Shown here: positions 1 through 8,204 of the stretch, piece after piece | Numbering within the stretch: position 1 is the first letter of the stretch | How the letters are laid out: each line of letters starts with the position of its first letter | Notes under the pieces: model-generated | Databases searched by the model: none | Told to the model about the DNA's origin: nothing | The model's input: the letters and a program-made list of their open reading frames with translations, nothing else | Program-made: the position numbers and the translations under genes | Assembly (NCBI RefSeq): GCF_026341515.1 | Contig: NZ_JAPEOK010000001.1 | Coordinates: forward strand, 5,580,001-5,644,000 | Length of the DNA stretch: 64,000 nt | Source of the DNA: Streptomyces sp. NBC_00878 | GTDB taxonomy: Bacteria; Actinomycetota; Actinomycetes; Streptomycetales; Streptomycetaceae | Reading direction: 5' to 3'

Positions 1-1222
1 TGTAGAGGACGAGGGTGGCACCGGGGGCGTAGGACGCGGTCGCCTGGTTGCGGGGGACGCTGTCGTCGCAGGCCGCCAGGGGCGGGTCCGTGGCCGTGTC
101 GAGGAGTACGACGGTTCCGTCGGCGTGGGCCAGGAGCGGGGGCGGGTGGCCCGCGCAGCTGTACGTGATCGTGTGGGCGGCGCGGTCGATGACGGCCTGG
201 ACGGCGGTCGTGGCGAGCGCGCCCTCGACGGTGTGCGCGTGCTGGGCGAGGGTCCTGAGCGCGTCGGCGGGACGGCCGGTGGCGCGGATCGCGGCGCTCA
301 GGGCGCTGCGCAGCTGGCCCATGACTCCGGCCGCCTCCAGACCGTGTCCGACGACGTCGCCGACCGCCGCGGCCAGCCGGTCCGCGTCGAGGTCGATCAG
401 GTCGTACCAGTCGCCGCAGACGTTGAGGAAACTGACCGCGGGCCGGTAGCGGACGGCGGCGAAGTCGTGCCTCGGCAGCGCGGTGCCGGGAAGCATGGCG
501 CGCTGCAGGGTGACGGCCACCTCGTGCGTACGGGCGTGGGCCTTGCGCAACTCCTCGTTGAGTTCCTGCAGCTCCTGGGAGCGGGTCAGGAGGTCGGCCG
601 TCATGGCGTCCTCCTGGCTGAGCGTGGTGAGGGTGGTGGGGTTGGTGGGGCTCGTGTGCTGGGTGTGCGGGGTGCCGGGCGTCGTTGTGGCGGCGGCCTG
701 GCGGGCGCGGACCAGGGCCGTGACCTCCTCGACGCGTTGGGCGATGAGCGACACCCGTCCCTCCGCGTCGAGCACCGGGATGTTGACCGGGCTCCAGTAG
801 CGCTCCCTGAACACGCCCGGTCGGCCGGGCTCCTCGACGTCGTACTTCTGCAGGGCCATGGTGTCCCGCTCGCCGGTTTCCAGTACCCGTTCGAGCGAGG
901 CGCGCAGCGTCCGGGCGCCGGTGGCCTCCTCGGAGGGGCTGTCGGGAAACACGTCGAAGAGGAACCGGCCGACCAGCTCCTCGGGGCCGCGGCCGCTGAC
1001 CTGCGCATAGGCCCGGTTCGCGGCGACGATCACCAGGTCGGGCGCGAGCAGCAGGACCGGGCTGGGCAGAGCCTGGAAGACCTCTTCGAAGTCGATGTCG
1101 ATGTCGATGTCGACCTTGGCTTTGGCGTGGGCGGCGGTATCGAGAGCGGCGTCGCGATCGGCGTCGGAGTTGTTCTTGATGCCCGGGCCTTCTCTCCCAC
1201 CAGGCGCATCACTGTCGCTCAT
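1..1222 (-). CDS. PAS domain / SpoIIE-type PP2C phosphatase, 3' end cut by the window
   Basis: The reading frame runs from the ATG at 1222 off the left edge, so the C-terminus is missing. After an Asp-rich repeat (VDIDIDIDFEE, about residues 37-47) comes a PAS domain (PSPVLLLAPDLVIVAANRAY, then FLFDVFPD), a short helical linker, and a SpoIIE-like phosphatase domain with the metal-binding CGDWYDLIDLD and VGDVVGHG motifs. The family dephosphorylates anti-sigma-factor antagonists in response to signals sensed by PAS; the partner is not visible here. A GGAGGGAG ribosome site lies about 13 bases before the ATG. The domain call is firm; the signal and the target are unknown. Confidence 0.9.
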   Translation of the reverse strand, partial: MSDSDAPGGREGPGIKNNSDADRDAALDTAAHAKAKVDIDIDIDFEEVFQALPSPVLLLAPDLVIVAANRAYAQVSGRGPEELVGRFLFDVFPDSPSEEATGARTLRASLERVLETGERDTMALQKYDVEEPGRPGVFRERYWSPVNIPVLDAEGRVSLIAQRVEEVTALVRARQAAATTTPGTPHTQHTSPTNPTTLTTLSQEDAMTADLLTRSQELQELNEELRKAHARTHEVAVTLQRAMLPGTALPRHDFAAVRYRPAVSFLNVCGDWYDLIDLDADRLAAAVGDVVGHGLEAAGVMGQLRSALSAAIRATGRPADALRTLAQHAHTVEGALATTAVQAVIDRAAHTITYSCAGHPPPLLAHADGTVVLLDTATDPPLAACDDSVPRNQATASYAPGATLVLY

Positions 1223-1312
1223 GCCACTATGTCTACTCCCTCCCCCGGCCCCGTGCGACCCGGTCCGGGGACCGCCCCTGATGAAGCGCGCCGCGCCTCA
1301 CCCCGCCCTACG

Positions 1313-2725
1313 TCACCACCCCGTCAGCAGCAGGTGGTTGAGGAGCAGCGCGAGGGCCGCCTGCGCGGTGAGCCACGCGCGCGGCCGGGGCAGGAACGCG
1401 CCCGCGGCGAGCAGCCACACCGCGAACGGCAGCCAGATGCGTTCGGTCTCCGCCTTGCTCATCCCGGAGAGGTCGGCGATGAGGAGGGCGAGCAGCGCGG
1501 CGAGCAGGAGCAGGGCGAGTCGGGATTCGAGGGAGGGGGAGGGGGAGGGGGCGGGGGCCTGGTTGGAGGCGGTGTCGGTCCGGGAGTCGGTGTCGGCGGG
1601 TGGGCGCAGGCAGTCGCGGAACCCCTTGCGTACCGGAGCCGAGCCCGCCCGCCGCAGGCCCGCCACCGTCGCCGGGCCCACCACCAGCACCGTGCACGCG
1701 AGGTTCGCCCACACCCAGTAGGAGTACGGCCGGAAGCCGCCCGCCCCTTCGTGATAGCGCTCGACCAGCAGGCGGTACGCCTCCCACCAGTCGAAGCCGA
1801 GGAGGGTGAAAACGGCCGGGACGACGATCGCTCCGGCAAGGACGTAGGGGAGGGGCCGCAGTCTTCGGGAGCCGAGCAGCAGCACGCCGCCGGCGATCAC
1901 GGCGTACAGCGTCAGGCCGTACGAGAGATACACGGTGAGCCCGAGGAGGAGCCCGGAGGCGAGGCCGGTCGCTCGCGGCCGGTGGCCCGTGACGGCGAGC
2001 GCGAGGAACGCGACCGCCCAGGCCGCGACCGCCGCGAAGTACCCGTCCGCGGAGGCGCCCGCCCAGACGGCCGCCGGGGCGAGGACGAGGAAGGGCGCCG
2101 CCCGGCGGGCGAGGGTCTCACCGGCCAGCGCCCGTACGGTCACCAGGATCGCCGTCGATGCCGCCGCCCCGACGGCGATGCACCACACGCCCGCCCACGC
2201 CCCGCCGCCGAGCCCGATCCGGTCGAGGAGCACGAACGTGAGGGTGGCCCCCGGCGGGTGTCCGGCGACGTGCGCGGGCCAGTGGTCCGGGGAGCCGATC
2301 AGGATGTGGTGGGTGAAGTCCCGCAGCGTGCCGGGGATGTCGTCGAAACGGTCGATGACCTGGAGATACTCGTAGCTGGTCGTCAGCCGCCGGGCGATGC
2401 CCCGATGCCAGCCGTCGATCAGCGCGAGCGAGAACGTCCAGGCCGTGGCCGTGCCCCAGGCGGTGACCAGCAGCGCGCGCCAGGGCAGTCGTGCGGCGAG
2501 GAGTGGGCCGTACGCCACCACGGCGACCGCGACGGCGACGGCGGCCGGGGTGCCGGGGCCGATGTGCGGCATCCAGTTGGCGTACAGGGGCGGCCATCCG
2601 ACATGGAGGACGTCGTGCTCGCGCTTGATGGCGGCGCCGACCAGGGCGGCGGCCGTGACGAGCAGTGCGGCGGCCAGGGTCGCGGCCAGGTCGCGGAGGG
2701 TTTCGCGGAGAAGATCGCGGTTCAC
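1313..2725 (-). CDS. polytopic membrane protein, mannosyltransferase/PMT-like
   Basis: A 470-residue protein with roughly a dozen hydrophobic segments. It begins at a GTG (2725) and is divergent from the molybdopterin oxidoreductase. The extracytoplasmic-looking loop after the third or fourth helix (DGWHRGIARRL through HVAGHPPGA) resembles the acidic/HPPG loop of lipid-linked sugar transferases of the GT39/GT87 type, so a polyprenyl-phosphate-dependent glycosyltransferase is the best guess. A Ser/Pro-rich linker with PSPSPS repeats interrupts the C-terminal half before the last three helices. No partner gene sits in the same operon. The membrane topology is certain; the catalytic role is inference. 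Confidence 0.7.
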   Translation of the reverse strand: MNRDLLRETLRDLAATLAAALLVTAAALVGAAIKREHDVLHVGWPPLYANWMPHIGPGTPAAVAVAVAVVAYGPLLAARLPWRALLVTAWGTATAWTFSLALIDGWHRGIARRLTTSYEYLQVIDRFDDIPGTLRDFTHHILIGSPDHWPAHVAGHPPGATLTFVLLDRIGLGGGAWAGVWCIAVGAAASTAILVTVRALAGETLARRAAPFLVLAPAAVWAGASADGYFAAVAAWAVAFLALAVTGHRPRATGLASGLLLGLTVYLSYGLTLYAVIAGGVLLLGSRRLRPLPYVLAGAIVVPAVFTLLGFDWWEAYRLLVERYHEGAGGFRPYSYWVWANLACTVLVVGPATVAGLRRAGSAPVRKGFRDCLRPPADTDSRTDTASNQAPAPSPSPSLESRLALLLLAALLALLIADLSGMSKAETERIWLPFAVWLLAAGAFLPRPRAWLTAQAALALLLNHLLLTGW

Positions 2726-2838
2726 ATGGAGAAGCTAGGGCGGGGGCCGGCCGGAGCGGCCCCCGCCGGGGTGGACGTCAGCGTTTCGTCATGGTTCCAG
2801 AACCCTTTCGCGGGGTGCTCCCTGCCTACGGTCGGCAC

Positions 2839-4194
2839 ATGGCCCGCTCCCCTTCCCCCTTCAAGCGCTCCTTGCCCTCCTCGCCCGCCTCGCCCGCGTT
2901 CTGGCGCAGTCCCGTGCGCGGTCCCTGGTTCACCTCCGTGCTCGGTGTCGTGCTCCTCGTCGGGATCACGGTGCTGTTCGTGACGGGACTGCTGTCGTAC
3001 GCCGCCTACAACCCCGGCCTGTCGCCGGTGAACGACAAGACCCCGGACAAGGGCGTACTCGGCTTCTATCTCTTCTCCTGGCCGACCGACCCGCACTGGC
3101 TGTACCGCCTCAACCAGGGCGTCCACGTGACGCTCGGCATCACGCTGATCCCCGTACTGCTGGCGAAGCTGTGGTCGGTCGTGCCGAAGCTGTTCGCGCT
3201 GCCGCCCGCGCGGTCGCTCGCGCACGCGCTGGAGCGGATCTCGCTGCTCCTGCTGGTCGGCGGCGCCCTGTTCGAGTTCACGACGGGCGTCCTCAACGTC
3301 CAGCTCGACTACCTCTTCCCCGGCTCCTTCTACCCGCTGCACTTCTACGGTGCGTGGGTGTTCTTCGCCGCGTTCGTGACGCACGCGGTGCTGCGCGTAC
3401 CGGCGGCGGTACGCAATCTGCGCGGCCTCCGGGAGGAGAGAGAGGAACGAGAGGAGCGGGAGGAGCGAGAGGAGAGGGAGGAACCAGCAGCCGGGAAACC
3501 TTCCCGACCGGATCTGCAACAGGACCTGGAAGGAGGCGAGTTGGTCTCGCCCGCTCCCGCCGGGGCGACCGTCTCGCGGCGCGGGGCCCTCGGCTTCGTC
3601 GGCGGTGGGTCGCTGCTCCTGTTCGGTACGACGGTGGGGCAGAACTTCGACGGGCCGCCGCGAGCCACCGCCCTGCTCGCCCCGCACGGTGGATCCGAAC
3701 CGGGCAGCGGTCCCGGCGGGTTCCAGATCAACAAGACGGCCGCGTCGCGCGGGATCACGGCGGCGGAGACGAGCGAGGAGGCGTGGCGGCTGGTCGTGAC
3801 CGGCCGCACCGGGACCGTCCGGCTGAGCCGTGCCGAACTGCGCCAACTCCCGCTCCACAGCGCCGCGTTGCCCATCGCCTGTGTGGAGGGCTGGTCGACG
3901 TCCGACCAGTGGTGGCGGGGCGTACGGCTGCGGGACCTCGCGGCACTCGTCGGGTACGAGGCGGAAGCGGCGCCGGACGTCCTGGTGGAGTCGCTTCAGC
4001 GGCACGGGGCGTTCCGCCGGGCCGCCCTGCGCGCCAACCAGGTACGCGACCCGCGCTCCCTGCTCGCCCTGGACGTCAACGGCGAGCCCCTGACCCCCGA
4101 CCACGGCCACCCGGCGCGGATCATCGTGCCGGCGGCACCCGGCGTGCTGAACACCAAGTGGGTGGCCCGGATGACGTTCGGAGACCTGGGATGA
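2839..4194 (+). CDS. membrane-anchored molybdopterin-dependent oxidoreductase (sulfite-oxidase fold)
   Basis: 451 residues from the ATG at 2839; an in-frame ATG at 2791 is possible but lacks homology-like content. Four transmembrane helices (about 30-55, 95-115, 133-152, 168-187) carry histidines that could bind haem, as in cytochrome b561-like anchors. A charged EER repeat (199-215) follows, then a twin-arginine-like stretch SRRGALGFVGG with a fifth hydrophobic segment (246-266), and a sulfite-oxidase-type Mo-cofactor domain (about 300-451). In that domain IACVEGWS supplies the candidate Mo-ligating cysteine (Cys348). Its stop overlaps the next start as ATGA, so the two genes are translationally coupled. 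The electron donor and substrate are unknown. Confidence 0.88.
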   Translation: MARSPSPFKRSLPSSPASPAFWRSPVRGPWFTSVLGVVLLVGITVLFVTGLLSYAAYNPGLSPVNDKTPDKGVLGFYLFSWPTDPHWLYRLNQGVHVTLGITLIPVLLAKLWSVVPKLFALPPARSLAHALERISLLLLVGGALFEFTTGVLNVQLDYLFPGSFYPLHFYGAWVFFAAFVTHAVLRVPAAVRNLRGLREEREEREEREEREEREEPAAGKPSRPDLQQDLEGGELVSPAPAGATVSRRGALGFVGGGSLLLFGTTVGQNFDGPPRATALLAPHGGSEPGSGPGGFQINKTAASRGITAAETSEEAWRLVVTGRTGTVRLSRAELRQLPLHSAALPIACVEGWSTSDQWWRGVRLRDLAALVGYEAEAAPDVLVESLQRHGAFRRAALRANQVRDPRSLLALDVNGEPLTPDHGHPARIIVPAAPGVLNTKWVARMTFGDLG

Positions 4195-4784
4195 AGCGGC
4201 CTGTGCTCAAGTGGCCTGTGCCGAAGTGGCCCGTGCCGAAGTGGTCTGCGCCCAAGAGGTCTGTGGTGAAGAGGTCTGTGGCGAAGTGGCGGCCGGTGGT
4301 GGGGAGCCCCTTCCAACTGCTCCTGCTCGCCTGCTCGTTCGCACTCGCGGGATATGCGGGGGTGCGGCTGCTGGCGGACGACTGGCTCGGGGTCGCGCTG
4401 TGGTTCGTGGGGGCGGCGGTGCTGCACGACCTGGTACTGCTGCCGCTGTACGCCGCCCTGGACCGGGCGCTCGTACGGGCCTTCGGCGCGGCCGGCCACC
4501 GGGAGTGGACGATGTACGTCCGTGTCCCGGCGGCCCTGTCCGCGCTGCTCCTGCTGGTGTGGTTCCCGCTGATCAGCGGGCAGGTGGCGAGCAGCTACGA
4601 GTCCGCGACCGGCATGCCGGGTGATGTGTTCCTGGGTCGTTGGCTGTTGCTGACGGCGGCGTTGTTCGGAGGCTCGGCGGCGCTGTTCGTCCTTCGGCGG
4701 CCAAGGCTGTCGCGGTTCTCGCGGTTCTCTCGGTTCTCGCGGTTGCGCAGGGCGGCGAAGGAGCGGCCGCCGGTCGTCCACTGA
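4191..4784 (+). CDS. small integral membrane protein coupled to the oxidoreductase
   Basis: 197 residues, starting at an ATG that overlaps the oxidoreductase stop by four bases. The N-terminus is a tandem repeat (KWPVPKWPVPKW, then SAPKRSVVKRSVAKW). Four hydrophobic helices follow (about 42-60, 68-90, 113-130, 150-168), and the tail is SRFSRFSRFSRLRR. Coupling suggests it is a membrane partner or quinol/haem subunit of the upstream enzyme, but no motif shows this. The last 190 bases overlap, convergently, the methyltransferase on the other strand. Confidence 0.75.
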   Translation: MKRPVLKWPVPKWPVPKWSAPKRSVVKRSVAKWRPVVGSPFQLLLLACSFALAGYAGVRLLADDWLGVALWFVGAAVLHDLVLLPLYAALDRALVRAFGAAGHREWTMYVRVPAALSALLLLVWFPLISGQVASSYESATGMPGDVFLGRWLLLTAALFGGSAALFVLRRPRLSRFSRFSRFSRLRRAAKERPPVVH

Positions 4785-5413
4785 CCGTCGGGGCGCCAGC
4801 CCGCGCGGGCCGCGTGCCGCAGCAGGGCCGGGGTGCCGAGGCGGGCCCAGGGGAAGTCGGGGCCCGCGGTGCCCTGGCCGCCGTCGGATGCCCGGACTAT
4901 GCGGACGCTGACCCGTTCGTCGACGTCCACTCCCGGGACGGTTTCGACGATCAACAGTCCGTTGGGGGAGAGGAGTTGGGACATCCGGTCGAGCAGGGCG
5001 GCCGGGTCGCCGCCGATGCCGACGTTGCCGTCGATGAGGAGCGCGGTGTGCCAGCGGCCCTCGCCCGGCAGCGGCTCGAAGACCGAGCGCCGCAGCGCGT
5101 GCCCGCCGAGCCGCACGGTGTGGTCGACGGCGGCTTCGCTGACGTCGATGCCGAGTGCGGTCCTGCCCTGGGCGGCGAGGTCGGCGACGAGCCGCCCCGG
5201 CCCGCATCCCACATCCAGTACGGCCCCTTCGCAGCGCCCCAGCACCTCCCGGTCCACGGCATCGGCGTCCGCACACCACCGCTCGACCTCCAACGGCAAC
5301 AGCCACCCGTCGGCCCGCCGAAGGAAGAGCGGCCCGCGACCGGCGACCAGGGCGTCGGAGTAGGGATCGGCGGACCAGGAGGCGGGGCCTGGCACATCCA
5401 GTCTGTCGGGCAC
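4595..5413 (-). CDS. class I SAM-dependent methyltransferase
   Basis: The Rossmann methyltransferase core is clear: motif I VLDVGCGPGRLVADLA, then GIDVSEAAV as the acidic SAM-ribose binder, and LLIDGNVGIGGD plus LIVETVPG as later strands. I take the GTG at 5413 as start. An in-frame ATG at 5566 would add a 51-residue Pro-rich leader, and part of that leader is encoded by a dispersed repeat (5431-5524). It lies downstream of the DUF2064 and glycosyltransferase genes, as in other actinobacterial loci, suggesting a role in modifying a glycolipid or glycoside. The tail RNRENRENRENRD is repeat-encoded and overlaps the convergent membrane-protein gene. Confidence 0.85.
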   Translation of the reverse strand: MPDRLDVPGPASWSADPYSDALVAGRGPLFLRRADGWLLPLEVERWCADADAVDREVLGRCEGAVLDVGCGPGRLVADLAAQGRTALGIDVSEAAVDHTVRLGGHALRRSVFEPLPGEGRWHTALLIDGNVGIGGDPAALLDRMSQLLSPNGLLIVETVPGVDVDERVSVRIVRASDGGQGTAGPDFPWARLGTPALLRHAARAGWRPDGQWTTGGRSFAALRNRENRENRENRDSLGRRRTNSAAEPPNNAAVSNSQRPRNTSPGMPVADS

Positions 5414-5430
5414 CTTTGAGGCGGGCCCGG

Positions 5431-5524
5431 GCGTTTCCAGCCCGTCTGGGGGTCCCCCCTCTGGGGGAGTTTGAGGACGAGGCCGTTCAGGCCGATGACG
5501 AGGGTCTGGGGGCGGAGCCCCCAG
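5431..5524. repeat. dispersed Streptomyces-type intergenic repeat
   Basis: GC-rich module with two nested stem-forming parts (tctgggggtcccccctctgg; ctgggggcggagcccccag) flanking a tttgaggacgagg core. From memory this resembles intergenic repeats common in Streptomyces genomes. It sits at the 5' side of the methyltransferase gene on the minus strand and would be translated if that gene began at 5566. Confidence 0.6.
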
Positions 5525-5625
5525 GGGACGGGAACGGGTAGGGGCGGCGGGGGCGACTCCCACCATCAGCGGCTCCGCCGCAGGCCGCCCACCGGCGGCG
5601 GCAGCGCGACTGCCGGGCACGACGG

Positions 5626-6294
5626 TCACAGCCGACTGACCCCCCGCTCGCGGGAGACCCCCCGCACACGAGCCAACTCCAAACCGAACCGCCCACCGGG
5701 CACCACCGCGGCGACCGACTCCGCGTCCCCCGCGGTGTCCACATCCCGCAACCGCGGCAGATCCCGCACCCGCAGCCCCGCCGCGACCAGCCGCGCACGC
5801 TGCACGGCCCCCGTCGCGGCGGTGGACATCGGTACGCCCCGCAGCAGCCCGGGGCCGGAACCGGGCTCGGCGAGCCCCAGCGCCCAGAAACCCCCGTCCT
5901 CGGCAGGCCCGAAGTACGCGTCGCAGTCCGCGAAGTCCACGGTCAGCAGCTCGGGTGTCACCTGGGGCGTGTCCATGCCGATGAGCAGGGCGGGCCCGTC
6001 GCAGCCCGCGAAGGCGGCGGCCAGCCGCTCGTCCAGGCCGCCCGCGCACTGCGGTACGACGTCGAAGCCGGGCGGCAGCCAGCGCCCCGGCGCCCCGTCG
6101 AGCACCAGCACACGCCGTCGCGCCGGGGTCGCCGCAACGGCACGGAGCGTGTCCGCGAGGGCGGCCTCCGCGAGCGCCGCCGCCTCCTCCGGGGTGAACG
6201 GCGGCGTGAGCCGGGTCTTCACCCGCCCCGGCACCGGTTCCTTCGCGATCACGAGCAACGTGGTCACGGGACGGTCGCCCCCTGGTCCGGTCAC
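5626..6294 (-). CDS. DUF2064 / TIGR04282-type glycosyltransferase-like protein
   Basis: 222 residues from a GTG that overlaps the upstream glycosyltransferase stop as GTGA; a second GTG at 6267 (VTTLLVIAKEP) would also fit. The nucleotide-diphospho-sugar transferase-like fold is indicated by LLVIAKEPVPGRVKTRL at the N-terminus, the metal-binding-like LLIGMDTPQ, and the family signature PAEDGGFWALGL. Members usually lie next to a family 2 glycosyltransferase and a methyltransferase, exactly as here. The enzymatic product is not established for this context. Confidence 0.85.
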   Translation of the reverse strand: MTGPGGDRPVTTLLVIAKEPVPGRVKTRLTPPFTPEEAAALAEAALADTLRAVAATPARRRVLVLDGAPGRWLPPGFDVVPQCAGGLDERLAAAFAGCDGPALLIGMDTPQVTPELLTVDFADCDAYFGPAEDGGFWALGLAEPGSGPGLLRGVPMSTAATGAVQRARLVAAGLRVRDLPRLRDVDTAGDAESVAAVVPGGRFGLELARVRGVSRERGVSRL

Positions 6295-7052
6295 TGGGCG
6301 GCACCCCCCTGGGAAGGGGAAGAGGCAGCAGAAGACGCGGGGGTACGAGAGGGCGCGGCGGGCGGTTCGGCCAGCACCCGGCTCATGTCCCGTACCGCCT
6401 GCCACGTGCCGCGCCAGGTGCCCGTCACCTTCGAGGCGCCGGTACGCGGCAGATACGGAACGTCGTGCTCGGTGACGCGCCACCCGGCGTCGGCCGCGCG
6501 TACGACCATCTGGAGCGGATAGCCGCTGCGCCGGTCGGTGAGGCCGAGGGCGAGCAGCGGTTCGCGGCGGGCGGCCCGCAGCGGGCCGAGGTCGTGCAGC
6601 CGCAGCCCGGTGCGGCGACGCAGCATGCGGGCGAGCGCGAGATTGCCGGCCCGGGCATGCGGCGGCCAGGCGCCCCGGCCCCGCGGCCGGCGTCGGCCGA
6701 GTACCAGGTCGGCGTCGCCGTCCCGCACCTCATCGACGAAGGGCAGCAGACAGGCAGGGTCGAGCGAGGCGTCGCAGTCGCAGAAGCAGACGATGTCGGC
6801 CGTGGCGGCGGTCAGCCCGGCGTGGCAGGCGGCCCCGAACCCGCGCCGCTCCTCGTGCACGACGGTCGCGCCCAACTCGCGGGCCACGTCCGCCGAGCCG
6901 TCGGTGGAGCCGTTGTCCACGACGAGCGCGCGCCAGCCGGGCGGGATGCGGTCGAGTACCCAGGGCAGGGCCTCGGCCTCGTTCAGACAGGGCAGGACCA
7001 CGTCGACGGGTCCTGGCGGCCGCCGTGCCGGTCGCGGAGGGTGAGAGATCAT
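6291..7052 (-). CDS. family 2 glycosyltransferase
   Basis: 253 residues of GT-A fold: VDVVLPCLNEAEALPWVL, VVDNGSTDGSADVA, and the DXD-type metal site CFCDCDASLD. The later region DLGPLRAARREPLLALGL with RRSGYPLQMVVRAA is typical of polyprenyl-phosphate or lipid-directed GT2 enzymes. The ATG at 7052 is preferred; upstream GTGs at 7055 and 7064 are possible. It is the first gene of a minus-strand run with DUF2064 and the methyltransferase, and is divergent from the response regulator. Substrate unknown. Confidence 0.88.
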   Translation of the reverse strand: MISHPPRPARRPPGPVDVVLPCLNEAEALPWVLDRIPPGWRALVVDNGSTDGSADVARELGATVVHEERRGFGAACHAGLTAATADIVCFCDCDASLDPACLLPFVDEVRDGDADLVLGRRRPRGRGAWPPHARAGNLALARMLRRRTGLRLHDLGPLRAARREPLLALGLTDRRSGYPLQMVVRAADAGWRVTEHDVPYLPRTGASKVTGTWRGTWQAVRDMSRVLAEPPAAPSRTPASSAASSPSQGGAAQ

Positions 7053-7167
7053 CACGGCATTCACCCTACGGACGCAAAAAGCGCATAACGGACCACGGCT
7101 CCTTACGAAACACGGACGTCGAGACCGACGCACGCCAGGCGAACGGCCCCGGTGGGACGCTGGACCC

Positions 7168-8202
7168 ATGCAGCAGCCGCACGAATCCCCAGGTACCGGA
7201 CCCGGACCCGGACCCGCAGGCGGACCCGGACCCGGACCCGGACCCGCAGCCGGACCCGGACCCGCAGCCGAAGCCGGACCGGCACCCGCACCCGGACCCG
7301 CACCCGGTGCCGGTGCGCGCGTCCTCGTCGTGGACGACGACCCCACCGTCGCCGAGGTCGTCGCCGGCTACCTCGACCGCGCCGGATACACCGTGGACCG
7401 TGCCGAGGACGGCCCGTCCGCGCTCGCCCGCGCGGCCGTGCACCGGCCCGACCTGGTCGTACTGGACCTGATGCTGCCCGGCATGGACGGGCTGGAGGTG
7501 TGCCACCGGATACGCGGCCACGGGCCCGTCCCGGTCATCATGCTCACCGCGCGCGGCGACGAGGACGACCGGATCCTCGGCCTGGAGGTGGGCGCCGACG
7601 ACTACGTGACCAAGCCGTTCAGCCCCCGCGAACTGGTTCTGCGCGTGGAGTCGGTCCTGCGCCGGACGCGCCCCGCCGCCACCGAGCGGCCCTTGTACGC
7701 GCCCGGCCTCGCCGTCGACCCGGGGGCCCGCCGAGCTACCAAGAACGGCACCGAACTCGCCCTCACGGTAAGGGAGTTCGACCTTCTTGCTTTCTTCCTC
7801 CGCCACCCGGGGCACGCGTACAGCCGGGAGGAGCTGATGCGCGAGGTGTGGGGCTGGGACTTCGGCGACCTGTCGACGGTCACGGTCCATGTGCGGCGGC
7901 TGCGCGGCAAGGTCGAGGACGACCCGGCCCGACCGCGACAGATCCAGACGGTGTGGGGCGTCGGCTACCGCTTCAACGCCGAGGCGTACGAGACGTTCGA
8001 GACGTCCGAGACGCCCCAGAAAACTGAGCCGCCCGAGACATCCGAGCTCTCTACGCCCTCCGAGCTCTCTACGCCCTCCGAGCTCTCTACGCCCTCCGAG
8101 CTCTCTACGCCCTCCGAGCCCTCCACGCCCCCGGAGCCCCCCATGTCCTGGCCGCCCTCCACGCCCTCGGAACTCTCGGAGACGTCAGGGGAGGTGGGCT
8201 GA
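7168..8202 (+). CDS. OmpR/PhoB-family response regulator with repeat-rich ends
   Basis: 344 residues, about 100 longer than the family norm because of low-complexity ends. Residues 9-49 are a Pro-Gly-Ala repeat. The receiver domain (about 51-167) has the acidic DDD cluster, phospho-acceptor Asp100 (VVLDLMLPG) and Lys149. The winged-helix domain (about 175-270) ends in TVWGVGYRFN. Residues 291-320 are four or more copies of the hexapeptide SELSTP from an 18-base DNA unit. A histidine kinase gene starts three bases after the stop, so the pair is an operon. The target genes are not evident. Confidence 0.93.
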   Translation: MQQPHESPGTGPGPGPAGGPGPGPGPAAGPGPAAEAGPAPAPGPAPGAGARVLVVDDDPTVAEVVAGYLDRAGYTVDRAEDGPSALARAAVHRPDLVVLDLMLPGMDGLEVCHRIRGHGPVPVIMLTARGDEDDRILGLEVGADDYVTKPFSPRELVLRVESVLRRTRPAATERPLYAPGLAVDPGARRATKNGTELALTVREFDLLAFFLRHPGHAYSREELMREVWGWDFGDLSTVTVHVRRLRGKVEDDPARPRQIQTVWGVGYRFNAEAYETFETSETPQKTEPPETSELSTPSELSTPSELSTPSELSTPSEPSTPPEPPMSWPPSTPSELSETSGEVG

Positions 8203-8204
8203 CC

